The notes under the pieces were generated by a model. The model saw only the letters and a list, made by a program, of their open reading frames with translations. It was not told where the DNA came from and did no database searches. Below, piece by piece: positions 23,366 to 30,480 of a stretch of 32,418 bases of DNA (the first letter of the stretch is position 1; the number at the start of each line of letters is the position of its first letter). This DNA is from Candidatus Saccharimonadota bacterium (lineage in GTDB: Bacteria > Patescibacteriota > Saccharimonadia > Saccharimonadales > JAGQNK01). A program made the translations under genes and the position numbers. The stretch covers positions 1-32,418 of the forward strand of contig JAGQNK010000014.1 in NCBI GenBank assembly GCA_020428105.1, written 5' to 3'.

Positions 23366-23374
23366 TGCTAATAT
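23366..23374 (+). promoter_or_regulatory. Extended -10 for tgt (leaderless)
   Basis: TGCTAATAT (TG at 23366, TAATAT at 23369-23374) predicts initiation near 23381, one base before the tgt ATG. Confidence 0.5.
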
Positions 23375-23381
23375 AACAGGG

Positions 23382-24467
23382 ATGAGTGAGTATTTTGATT
23401 TACTTTCTGAGTTTCACGGCGCAAGGGCCGGAGTGCTGAAAACACGTGCAGGTGATGTTCATACCCCAACTTTTATGCCAGATGGCACAAGAGGTGCTGT
23501 GAAAGGATTAACTCCGGAAATGGTACGGTCAACAGGGGTGCAAGCAGTTTTGGCCAATACCTATCATTTGCACTTGCAACCTGGAGAGGACACGGTTGCA
23601 GTTCTTGGTGGATTGCACGAATTTACAAAGCAGGTTCTGCCGCTATTAACAGACTCCGGTGGTTTTCAGGTTTTTTCACTAGCCCATATAAATAAGATTA
23701 CCGAAGATGGTGTACACTTCAAGGATCCAAAAACCGGCGATACTGTATTTTTGTCACCAGAAAAATCGATACAAATACAAATGAAGCTTGGTGCTGATAT
23801 CATGGTAGCTTTTGATGACGTAACAGCATTGGACGATAAGGGACGAACTCGCACCAGAGAAGCATTTGATCGAACGCATCGTTGGCTCGCGCGTTCGTTG
23901 TCGGAATTCCAGAGACTCACTAAAGGTATGGATCTCGGGGAACGACCTCTGTTATTTGGTGTTGTTCAAGGTGGTTTGGATAAGGAATTACGAAAGCAGA
24001 GCTTGGAGATTGTTCAAAGCTTACCGGTTGATGGTATTGCCATCGGCGGTTTGTCAGTTGGAGAATCGAGAGAAGAAATGCATGGTATGCTGGGGTATCT
24101 AGCTGATCACTATGATAGTTCACCTAGACCCAGATTTTTGCTCGGAGTTGGTGATCCGATTGATTTACGATTTGCGATACAACATGGCATCGACATGCTG
24201 GACTGCGTGTTGCCGACTCGTAACGCCAGGCATGCAACAGCATGGGTCGCGGGTGATGAGAAGATACATCTTACAAACGCAAAATTTATTGCAGACAGAG
24301 ATGTCATAGATCCAGGTTGTGATTGTACGACGTGTAATTTTGGTTATAGCAAGGGGTTTTTGCGCCACCAGTTTAAGGTAAATGAACCATTAGCAGGTAC
24401 ACTAGTATCGATCCACAATATACGATACTTACAGCGTATCTGTGAAGAGTATCGAAAAGAGAATTGA
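23382..24467 (+). CDS. tgt: tRNA-guanine transglycosylase (queuine tRNA-ribosyltransferase)
   Basis: Tgt exchanges guanine 34 of GUN-anticodon tRNAs (such as tRNA-Asp(GTC) in this window) for preQ1 or queuine. The 361-residue TIM barrel shows LLTDSGGFQVFSL, the substrate loop LFGVVQGG and GIAIGGLSVGE, and LLGVGDPIDL. The nucleophile Asp is in DMLDCVLPTRNARH, and the zinc site is CDCTTC plus RHQF. All catalytic features appear intact. No queuosine biosynthesis genes lie nearby, so preQ1 or queuine may be salvaged. The stop is TGA. Confidence 0.95.
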   Translation: MSEYFDLLSEFHGARAGVLKTRAGDVHTPTFMPDGTRGAVKGLTPEMVRSTGVQAVLANTYHLHLQPGEDTVAVLGGLHEFTKQVLPLLTDSGGFQVFSLAHINKITEDGVHFKDPKTGDTVFLSPEKSIQIQMKLGADIMVAFDDVTALDDKGRTRTREAFDRTHRWLARSLSEFQRLTKGMDLGERPLLFGVVQGGLDKELRKQSLEIVQSLPVDGIAIGGLSVGESREEMHGMLGYLADHYDSSPRPRFLLGVGDPIDLRFAIQHGIDMLDCVLPTRNARHATAWVAGDEKIHLTNAKFIADRDVIDPGCDCTTCNFGYSKGFLRHQFKVNEPLAGTLVSIHNIRYLQRICEEYRKEN

Positions 24468-24508
24468 TTTCTACCCCTGTTCTTGGTACTATTGTTCATA
24501 CATGATTA

Positions 24509-24585
24509 GGGCGATTAGCTCATTTGGCTAGAGCGCAGCATTGACGTTGCTGAGGTGATAGGTTCGAATCCTATATCGCCCACCA
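24509..24585 (+). tRNA. tRNA-Val(GAC)
   Basis: The acceptor GGGCGAT/ATCGCCC is perfectly paired, the anticodon stem is CAGCA/TGCTG with loop TTGACGT (anticodon GAC), and the T arm is GATAGG then TTCGAATC. The discriminator is A and CCA is encoded. Confidence 0.95.
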
Positions 24586-24994
24586 CACCAGAGAATTTTT
24601 CAATTTTCTCGTCGTAAGGTGTATTTTTAGATTCACTTCTTGGAATTCTGAATAATGTCCAAACCACCTTTTTGTCTCTTTGAAAAAGTATTTTTAGCTC
24701 CCAGTCCCTAGTGTTTTTTCGATTTTGGGTTATGGTTTTATCTTTTAGAAATAGGTTTGAGTCGTAGATTTCCGCCATTTTGTTTTTAGCTACTAAAAAA
24801 CAGTACTATAAACAACTTTACAGAGAACGTTGATGCTTTCTAGCTAATTTCACATAGGTTTGACCTAAAGGACTATCGTTCCGCTGTAAATTGGCATTTT
24901 TTCTTCAAGTGTTTTTCCTCGCCCAAACCGATACTACGGATATACCATATATGGTAATGTTTGAAATTAGTTATCCCCAGGTGGAAATGTAAGA
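24586..24994. other. A/T-rich region without a supported gene
   Basis: About 400 bases lie between tRNA-Val and the structured RNA. An ACACC/GGTGT pairing (24586-24622) followed by ATTTTT may end the tRNA transcript weakly. A minus-strand frame from 24778 runs into the tRNA (see rejected items). The only clear structure is the palindrome at 24943-24956. Confidence 0.5.
24943..24956. repeat. 14-bp perfect palindrome
   Basis: TACCATATATGGTA is perfectly self-complementary. It lies about 45 bp upstream of the promoter of the structured RNA and could be a repressor operator. A similar-looking palindrome, TACGGTATACCGTA, occurs at 29772. Confidence 0.45.
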
Positions 24995-25030
24995 ATGACA
25001 ATACAAAAATACTAGCACTATACTGCTAGT
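24995..25030 (+). promoter_or_regulatory. Promoter and overlapping inverted repeat for the structured RNA
   Basis: ATGACA (24995-25000), 18 bases, then TATACT (25019-25024), predicting initiation near 25031. The -10 sits inside an inverted repeat, ACTAGCA, six bases, TGCTAGT (25011-25030), which is ideally placed for a repressor. Confidence 0.55.
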
Positions 25031-25148
25031 ATGCTAAGATAGGAGTACTGATTTGCTTGGAGGCGAATCAGTAAGGCGAAGTTTTGCCGAGGTGTTTTAG
25101 CGAAAAGTGATTGAAGACAGTGCGAGAGCCTTCAATCACTTTTTATAT
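25031..25148 (+). ncRNA. Structured RNA with three-way junction and terminator (riboswitch-like or sRNA)
   Basis: The predicted transcript begins two bases before a closing helix, GCTAAGATA (25033-25041) with TGTTTTAGC (25093-25101). Inside it are a ten-base hairpin, ACTGATTTGC/GCGAATCAGT (25047-25056, 25063-25072, loop TTGGAG), and a five-base hairpin at 25075-25088. Junction strands are purine-rich: GGAGT, AA and GAGG. One base later a 14-bp intrinsic terminator begins. The layout is that of an aptamer plus expression platform 17 bp before a SemiSWEET-like gene, or of a stand-alone sRNA. I cannot match it to a known riboswitch class. Confidence 0.65.
25103..25147 (+). terminator. Strong intrinsic terminator
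   Basis: AAAAGTGATTGAAG (25103-25116) and CTTCAATCACTTTT (25130-25143) are perfectly complementary over 14 bases with a 13-base loop, and the 3' arm ends in a T run. Confidence 0.9.
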
Positions 25149-25149
25149 T

Positions 25150-25158
25150 TGATAAGAT
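25150..25158 (+). promoter_or_regulatory. Extended -10 for the SemiSWEET-like gene (leaderless)
   Basis: TGATAAGAT (25150-25158; TG, A, TAAGAT) ends six bases before ATG 25165, so the predicted +1 is the A of the start codon. There is no Shine-Dalgarno. Confidence 0.45.
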
Positions 25159-25164
25159 ATTGAT

Positions 25165-25431
25165 ATGCATATTCTTGATATAGCTACGATAGTTGCTCTC
25201 ATGGCGCTAAACATTGATATATTTCTACAAAATCAGAAGGTGTATCGACGGAAATCTTCAAAGGATATATCTCTACCAGGCTTATCGGTAAGATATATCG
25301 CAATATTTATCATACTCACAAAATACGTGGCTATTAATGACAAGGTATTGGTTTTTGGGCAGTCGTTAATAGCGCTTAATGTTATGGTCTACATCGTACT
25401 TGTTTATAGATATCGTAGGTCTAGTGTTTGA
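25165..25431 (+). CDS. SemiSWEET / PQ-loop-like small membrane protein
   Basis: An 88-residue protein with three membrane helices (about residues 3-20, 42-58 and 62-82), the size and topology of a SemiSWEET protomer. Helix 1 ends in IFLQNQKVYRRKSSKDISLPG, where Q-N-Q takes the place of the P-Q motif and KSSKDISL is typical of the loop. SemiSWEETs dimerise and move small solutes such as sugars; the substrate here is unknown and the Pro of the PQ motif is replaced. It directly follows the structured RNA and its terminator and precedes the thrS leader. Confidence 0.75.
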   Translation: MHILDIATIVALMALNIDIFLQNQKVYRRKSSKDISLPGLSVRYIAIFIILTKYVAINDKVLVFGQSLIALNVMVYIVLVYRYRRSSV

Positions 25432-25456
25432 TATCTGATTCAAACAGAGGTATATT
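25428..25456 (+). promoter_or_regulatory. Sigma70 promoter of the thrS leader
   Basis: TTGATA (25428-25433), 17 bases, then TATATT (25451-25456). Predicted initiation is near 25463, giving a leader of about 180 bases. Confidence 0.6.
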
Positions 25457-25462
25457 AGTGTG

Positions 25463-25622
25463 TAAGCGATGACGTGGATTCACCAACTACCGAGCTTCGT
25501 AGGCGACGCAACAGAGGTACGATAACCAATGGTGCACGAGTAAAAGATTTCGGTGGAACCGTCTTGGGCTGCCCAGGACCCGAAACGCGTAAGATATTGA
25601 GTATTCATATCGAACGCGTTTT
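25463..25622 (+). promoter_or_regulatory. T-box-like leader RNA upstream of thrS
   Basis: The T-box signature is an antiterminator with two helices around the bulge UGGNACC, which pairs with the tRNA NCCA end. Here helix A1 is CGG (25551-25553) with CCG (25580-25582), the bulge is TGGAACC (25554-25560), and helix A2 is GTCTTGGG (25561-25568) with CCCAGGAC (25572-25579). The variable base is A, which pairs with the U discriminator of tRNA-Thr in this window. A specifier stem cannot be assigned with certainty: GCG/CGC (25466, 25507) enclose two small hairpins, and Thr codons occur at 25472 (ACG), 25482 and 25489 (ACC). The region before the bulge is short for a classical Stem I. Confidence 0.7.
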
Positions 25623-25630
25623 ATTATTTA
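25582..25630 (+). terminator. Terminator in the thrS leader
   Basis: AAACGCGT (25583-25590) pairs with ACGCGTTT (25614-25621), and GATAT/ATATC form an inner stem. TTATTATTT follows. It would end transcription when tRNA-Thr is charged. It overlaps the antiterminator by one base only, so the switching mechanism is not obvious. Confidence 0.65.
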
Positions 25631-25643
25631 TAAGGAGAAAAAT

Positions 25644-27497
25644 ATGAGCCAACCCGATGACCAACTATACGCAATGAGACACAGCCTTGCACATATTACC
25701 GCCACAGCGGTTCAGCATTTATGGCCAGAAGCAAAGTTTGGCATAGGCCCAGTGGTGGAGAATGGGTTTTATTACGATATTGATTTGGGCGATACGACTA
25801 TTTCCGAGGCTGACTTTGAGCGTATTGAGGCGGAGATGCACAAGATTATTGAGGCAGGTGAACAGTTTGACAGATTTGAGCTTCCAATAGACCAAGCGAT
25901 TGATTGGGCAAAACAAACAAATCAGCCCTACAAACGGGAGTTATTAAACGACCTTAAACGAGCTGGAACAACTGTTGCCAAAGATTTAGATAAAGACGAG
26001 CTAGGTACGATTGCCGAAGGAGATGCTGCAACAGAAAAGGTGTCGTTTTATAAAAACGGCGACTTTACCGATCTATGTAGAGGGCCTCATGTAGAGTCGA
26101 CCAGTAAAGTAGGTGCATTTAAGCTTATGCGAGTGGCGGGAGCTTACTGGCGTGGCAAAGAGGACAACCCACAGATGCAAAGGCTTTACGGCGTAGCATT
26201 TGCGACCGAGAAGGAACTGCGTCAGCACTTGAATATGCTGGAAGAAGCCAAAAAGCGTGACCACCGCAAGCTAGGGCAGGAGCTGGATTTGTTCTCGTTC
26301 TCTGATCTGGTTGGTCCAGGACTTCCGCTTTACTCACCCAGGGGCGCGATACTAATAGAAGAGCTCAAGAACGCTCTAAAGGATATTAGTCGTCGATACA
26401 ATATGCAGCAGGTTTCCATACCTCATCTTGCGAAGTTAGATTTATATAAGATATCTGGTCACGCAGATAAGTTTGAGGATGAGCTATTTCGAGTAAAGAG
26501 TCACTATCAACAAGAATTTATCTTGAAGCCAGTAAATTGTCCTCACCATACGCAGATTTTTGCATCTCGGCCTAGAAGTTATCGGGATATGCCCTTACGT
26601 TATGTCGAGCAGACTATGCAGTATAGGGATGAAAAGCCTGGTGCTATAGGTGGCTTGCAGCGTACTAGAGGTTTCACCGTTGACGATGGACATACTTTTT
26701 GTCGAGTAGATCAGATAGAGGATGAGGCTTCAATGATTGCAGAAATCATACAGGAGTTTTATGAGAACGTTGGCCTCTGGGGTCAGCACTGGGTATCCTT
26801 GTCGGTTCGCGATCCAAGGAGTCCAGAGAAGTACATCGGTGAGCCGAAGGACTGGGATGAAGCAGAGATAATGCTTAAAACGGTTTCTGATAAGTACGGA
26901 CTTGATGCTAAGCGTATGGAGGGTGAAGCGGCACTGTATGGACCAAAGTTGGACTTCATGTTTAGGGATGCATTGGGTCGTGAGACACAGCTTGCTACTA
27001 TTCAACTGGACTTTGCGATGCCTAAGGGCTTCGGTCTGATCTATACCGACGAAGAAGGACAAGAAGCTACACCAGTAATGATTCATAGGGCTATCCTTGG
27101 GTCATTCGAGCGGTTCATAATGCTACTTATTGAGCATTTTGCAGGTAAATTCCCGGTGTGGTTAGCTCCAGAGCAAATTAGGGTTATTTCTGTTAATCAA
27201 GAAGAGCCCATAGTAGAATTCGCTAATGGGATTGTAGAGCAGGCAAAAGAGTTAGGCCTACGCATCTCTGTAGACAATGACAATGAGTCTGTTAGCAAAA
27301 AAATTCGAAATGCTGAGATATGGAAGATTCCATATACCATTGTTGTTGGCGAAAAAGAAATTGTTAGTGGTGAAGTGGTGCCACGTGTTAGGGGGGATTT
27401 GGAAGTTCAAAAGTCTCATCAAGCGCACAAAGTTGGAGATTTCTTGCGGACCGTTGCTAATGAGGCAAAGTCTCGCGTTGTAAAAACCTCATTATGA
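25644..27497 (+). CDS. thrS: Threonine-tRNA ligase without TGS domain
   Basis: ThrRS attaches Thr to tRNA-Thr and edits Ser-tRNA. The start is fixed by AAGGAG (25632-25637) before ATG. The protein (617 residues) begins directly at the editing domain: H13 and H17 of HSLAH, later LCRGPHVES. The N-terminal TGS domain present in most bacterial ThrRS (about 60 residues) is missing. The class II core has zinc ligands in VNCPHH, DDGHTFC and the His in VMIHRAILG. Motif 2 is around YRDEKPGAIGGLQRTRGF and motif 3 is GSFERFIMLL. The C-terminal anticodon-binding domain runs from about 520 (APEQIRVISV). The last four bases overlap the next gene (ATGA). Confidence 0.96.
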   Translation: MSQPDDQLYAMRHSLAHITATAVQHLWPEAKFGIGPVVENGFYYDIDLGDTTISEADFERIEAEMHKIIEAGEQFDRFELPIDQAIDWAKQTNQPYKRELLNDLKRAGTTVAKDLDKDELGTIAEGDAATEKVSFYKNGDFTDLCRGPHVESTSKVGAFKLMRVAGAYWRGKEDNPQMQRLYGVAFATEKELRQHLNMLEEAKKRDHRKLGQELDLFSFSDLVGPGLPLYSPRGAILIEELKNALKDISRRYNMQQVSIPHLAKLDLYKISGHADKFEDELFRVKSHYQQEFILKPVNCPHHTQIFASRPRSYRDMPLRYVEQTMQYRDEKPGAIGGLQRTRGFTVDDGHTFCRVDQIEDEASMIAEIIQEFYENVGLWGQHWVSLSVRDPRSPEKYIGEPKDWDEAEIMLKTVSDKYGLDAKRMEGEAALYGPKLDFMFRDALGRETQLATIQLDFAMPKGFGLIYTDEEGQEATPVMIHRAILGSFERFIMLLIEHFAGKFPVWLAPEQIRVISVNQEEPIVEFANGIVEQAKELGLRISVDNDNESVSKKIRNAEIWKIPYTIVVGEKEIVSGEVVPRVRGDLEVQKSHQAHKVGDFLRTVANEAKSRVVKTSL

Positions 27498-27823
27498 AGC
27501 TAGATATCCCACAAATAGGAGGTGGTTTTAGGGAGCGGGTTGAGGCGATTGTTGTACAAATTCCAGAAGGTCGGGTTATGACATACGGGCAGCTTGCTGC
27601 TCTATGTGGAAGCCCCAGAGCGGCAAGGATTGTTGGCGGGATCGCTCATTTCGGAGATCCAAAATTGCCGTGGCATAGAGTTGTCAAAAAAGATGGAAGT
27701 TTGGCTGAGGGTTATCCTGGGGGTATGCCAGGACATCGCCGGGCTCTTGAGGCGGACGGTGTGTTATTTGGTAATTCAGATAAAGTTAATGTAGAGAGTC
27801 TATTATGGCACCCGGTGGACTGA
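27494..27823 (+). CDS. Alkyltransferase-like (ATL) DNA-binding protein
   Basis: A 109-residue homologue of the C-terminal domain of O6-alkylguanine-DNA alkyltransferase. The active-site PCHRV is replaced by PWHRV (residues 59-63), so the alkyl-accepting Cys is lost; this Trp form is typical of ATL proteins, which bind O6-alkylguanine and hand it to nucleotide excision repair. The helix-turn-helix and flipping-Arg region (GSPRAARIVGGIAHF) and the GYPGGMPGHRR stretch are intact. It lies in an ATGA overlap with thrS and overlaps miaA by 19 bp, so it is translated as part of that operon. Confidence 0.9.
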   Translation: MKLDIPQIGGGFRERVEAIVVQIPEGRVMTYGQLAALCGSPRAARIVGGIAHFGDPKLPWHRVVKKDGSLAEGYPGGMPGHRRALEADGVLFGNSDKVNVESLLWHPVD

Positions 27824-28614
27824 TATCCATAGTAGGCCCAACTGCCAGCGGAAAGACGGCCCTAGCTATTCGGGTTGCAGAAGAGTTATCTGGTGAAATT
27901 ATCTGTGCAGATAGCCGGACTGTATACAAAGGGTTAGATATCGCCACGGCAAAACCGAGTAGAGATGAGCGCAATAGGGTACCCCATCATGCGTTAGATG
28001 TAGTGACACCAGATGAGCCGTTTACTGTTGCCGACTTCAAGCAACTAGCCGACAAGGCAATCAAGGATATCCAAGACAGGGGTAAAATACCTATTTTGGT
28101 AGGAGGCAGTGGTTTGTATATCGATGCGGTTTTGTTTAATTATAGTTTTTCTCCTCATGGTTCCAAGCGTGATTTAGTAAATACGCGACATGTAGACAAG
28201 GCATCACAGGGTAGCAGACAAGAAGTGCGCAGAGATACTTTGATTATTGGTCTTAGGATCTCAAGGGAAGTGCTTAGGCTACGGATAGAAGAACGAATCC
28301 AGAATATGATTGAGTCAGGGTTGAACGATGAAGTGCGTTGGCTAATGACAAATTATCCAAATAGTAAAGCGTTAGACTCACCAGGTTACAAAGCATTTTA
28401 TCGATATATAACCGGGGAGATTAATCTCGAAGATGCGACTATTTTATTCACTCGCAACGATTTTAGCCTAGCCAAGCGTCAGATGACATGGTTTAAGCGA
28501 AATAAGCACATTCAGTGGTTCGATGATGCTAATGATGCCTTTGCGTCAGTGACAAAAAGCTTTATAGACAGCAAGAAAATGGGCAAGAACAATGCCATCA
28601 TTACCAAGCCATAG
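27805..28614 (+). CDS. miaA: tRNA dimethylallyltransferase MiaA
   Basis: MiaA adds the dimethylallyl group to A37 of tRNAs reading UNN codons. The P-loop is GPTASGKT (11-18), followed by ICADSRTVYKGLDIATAKPS, where the DS-x-x-Y motif contacts the tRNA and substrate, then PHHALDVV, ILVGGSGLYIDAV and KRQMTWFKRN near the C-terminus. At 269 residues it is short (typically about 300), with parts of the swinging helical domain reduced. Its last 103 bp overlap the end of the convergent MFS gene. The operon thrS-atl-miaA combines translation and DNA-damage recognition. Confidence 0.94.
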   Translation: MAPGGLISIVGPTASGKTALAIRVAEELSGEIICADSRTVYKGLDIATAKPSRDERNRVPHHALDVVTPDEPFTVADFKQLADKAIKDIQDRGKIPILVGGSGLYIDAVLFNYSFSPHGSKRDLVNTRHVDKASQGSRQEVRRDTLIIGLRISREVLRLRIEERIQNMIESGLNDEVRWLMTNYPNSKALDSPGYKAFYRYITGEINLEDATILFTRNDFSLAKRQMTWFKRNKHIQWFDDANDAFASVTKSFIDSKKMGKNNAIITKP

Positions 28615-29723
28615 GATAGGCTAGGAAGTATTCCGATGTTTTGGGCTAACTTACTGAAAACTATGGCTAGCCATATCTCATGCAGTAAGCCAAAGTTACT
28701 TATAAGGGATAGTAAGGTTGCCTTGTATCGCTTTTGCCCATATAGCTCTAGTATGTAATGTTGGTACATTATTTTTTGAAATCTCCACAGGCTCATGTTA
28801 ATTACGAAAGCACCTATCGCTAGTGGAAGAGATTTGAGTATCCCAAAGCTAATAAACATTGTAGAGCTTACCATTACATCTAGTGTCGCATATTGTCGAA
28901 AACTGAGTCTTTTGAGGTTATGCACGAATAAACCAACGATTGCTCCAACTATGCTTGCCACTCCAAAAACTATTCCTAGTAGCTTCGGGGGCATACCAAG
29001 TTCAACAAACCCTAGGTTAAATATGTCCGTAATACCACTGATAACTGAATAGATAAATCCTGCAGAGACGAAGAATAACAGAGTTTTTCTATTTATAAGC
29101 TTGCGCACTGTGGCGAAGAAACTATCCTTTTTTGCATCTGACCGGTGTTTTATTGGCGGTTCTGTCAGCAAGCTAGACAATGTGAACAGCACTAAATATG
29201 CTATAAATCCTGCCACAAACGGAAGTCGCTTATCAATAGGGTAAAGCAAGGGGATGGTAGTTATGAATATCGCATTAGCTATTAGACTGAGTGATTGAGC
29301 TCTGGATGCTATTTTTGCGTAATCTTTCTCTTTTCCCAGCACTATCAGAGAATCATGTATAAGTGCTTCCATGGCGCCACTCAAGAATGAATAGCCAATG
29401 GCGATAATTATCGAGGCACAGAGTATTCCATAGAAATTCTGGCCGAATACGTAGAATACAGTACCCAATGCCGCTAACAGAGATCCGATTTGTGCACTTT
29501 TCTTTCGTCCGTGTATATCCGCCCAAAAACCAGTAGACGATTCAAAGAATAGGCTAACACCAGAAGAGAAACTAGCTATCAAGCCAATCTGAGCAACACT
29601 CAGGCCGGCCGCCTGACTAGCATATATTGAGGTAAGGGGAAGGAAAACTCGTTTTGTGAATATTTTGTATACACCAAACAAACGGATGTTTCGATCCATA
29701 TACATTTTTGTTATCATGTTCAT
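28512..29723 (-). CDS. Major facilitator superfamily transporter
   Basis: A 403-residue polytopic protein with about 12 membrane helices. The loop between helices 2 and 3 has the MFS signature GFWADIHGRKKSAQIG (G-x-x-x-D-x-x-G-R-K-K). A basic central loop (about residues 190-205, HRSDAKKDSFF) separates the two halves. Substrate is unknown; multidrug or small-molecule efflux is common for such proteins. The start is ATG 29723 or ATG 29717. On the minus strand TGATACTAT lies just upstream, so it may also be near-leaderless. The 3' end overlaps miaA by 103 bp in the opposite direction. Confidence 0.88.
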   Translation of the reverse strand: MNMITKMYMDRNIRLFGVYKIFTKRVFLPLTSIYASQAAGLSVAQIGLIASFSSGVSLFFESSTGFWADIHGRKKSAQIGSLLAALGTVFYVFGQNFYGILCASIIIAIGYSFLSGAMEALIHDSLIVLGKEKDYAKIASRAQSLSLIANAIFITTIPLLYPIDKRLPFVAGFIAYLVLFTLSSLLTEPPIKHRSDAKKDSFFATVRKLINRKTLLFFVSAGFIYSVISGITDIFNLGFVELGMPPKLLGIVFGVASIVGAIVGLFVHNLKRLSFRQYATLDVMVSSTMFISFGILKSLPLAIGAFVINMSLWRFQKIMYQHYILELYGQKRYKATLLSLISNFGLLHEIWLAIVFSKLAQNIGILPSLSYGLVMMALFLPIFLLSIKLFVTDAKASLASSNH

Positions 29724-29771
29724 CCATATAGTATCACAAAACTATCCAGCACGTTTAGATTACCAAATATA

Positions 29772-29785
29772 TACGGTATACCGTA
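29772..29785. promoter_or_regulatory. 14-bp palindrome between divergent genes
   Basis: TACGGTATACCGTA is perfectly self-complementary. It lies 48 bp upstream of the MFS start and about 80 bp upstream of the winged-helix protein. It is a candidate operator for that regulator. Confidence 0.45.
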
Positions 29786-29837
29786 GATATTAGCACAACA
29801 TTAGTGAACAAAAATCAGATGTAATGAGTGATTTGTC

Positions 29838-29846
29838 TGTTACAAT
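29838..29846 (+). promoter_or_regulatory. Extended -10 for the wHTH-nucleotidyltransferase gene (leaderless)
   Basis: TGTTACAAT (TG at 29838, TACAAT at 29841-29846) predicts +1 at 29853, exactly the second of two close ATG codons (29847, 29853). Confidence 0.5.
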
Positions 29847-29852
29847 ATGATT

Positions 29853-30476
29853 ATGATTGATCAACTATTCGGGTCCAAGACGAGGGTAAAATTATTACAG
29901 CTTTTTTACAGCAATCCCAATCGTTCATTCTATGTTAGGGAGATTACGCGCAAGATTGACGAACAAATTAACTCGGTTCGCAGGGAGCTATCCAACTTAT
30001 TAAGCATTGGTATAATTTCATCTGATACCAACAACAACCGCCTATACTACGAGGTAAATCAGAGCTTCGAGTACTATAAGCCACTTCGTGAAATATTTGG
30101 AACCAGTGGATTAAAGGCAAAAGTATCGTCCACTACTGTTTCTGCAACTCAGTCACAGGATCTAAAGATATTAGGAAACGTAGATTTGGTGATATATTCT
30201 GGTCAGTTTACCAGGGATGAATCAAGTGGGATAGACATTCTTATTGTTGGCGACATCAACCAAACGCAATTATCTAAGTATATTGAAGATCTAGAAGCCA
30301 AAGAGTCTAAGGATTTGCGGTATACTGTTATGACGCCCAGGGAGTTCAAGTACAGACAACAGGTTAACGATAGGTTTTTGGCATTACTGTTATCGTCAAA
30401 GCACCAAGTACTCGTAGATAAACACAACACTCTTGGTCCAAAGACACCCAAGAATAATCAATCAGAGGAGGAATAA
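29853..30476 (+). CDS. Winged-helix protein with nucleotidyltransferase-like domain
   Basis: A protein of 207 residues from ATG 29853 (209 from 29847). The N-terminal winged helix (about 1-75: IDQLFGSKTRVKLLQLFYSNP, in part SKTRVKLLQLF; SFYVREITRKI; SVRRELSNLLSIGII) is of the type found in many archaeal and CPR regulators. The C-terminal half has LVIYSGQFTRDESSGIDILIVGD, resembling the minimal nucleotidyltransferase fold with its Asp-x-Asp (DESSGIDILI). The G-S motif that starts active nucleotidyltransferases is only SGQF, so catalysis is doubtful. It is followed 4 bp later by the MBL-fold gene. It probably regulates its own operon and perhaps the divergent transporter. Confidence 0.78.
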   Translation: MIDQLFGSKTRVKLLQLFYSNPNRSFYVREITRKIDEQINSVRRELSNLLSIGIISSDTNNNRLYYEVNQSFEYYKPLREIFGTSGLKAKVSSTTVSATQSQDLKILGNVDLVIYSGQFTRDESSGIDILIVGDINQTQLSKYIEDLEAKESKDLRYTVMTPREFKYRQQVNDRFLALLLSSKHQVLVDKHNTLGPKTPKNNQSEEE

Positions 30477-30480
30477 TATT

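Noticed and set aside
24515-24778. Minus-strand open frame of 87 codons overlapping tRNA-Val
   Set aside because: Its last third is the antisense of the tRNA (GDIGFEPITSATS is a familiar artefact peptide from tRNA complements) and no promoter or ribosome site precedes the ATG. The first 60 codons are mildly protein-like, so a truncated gene is possible but unsupported.
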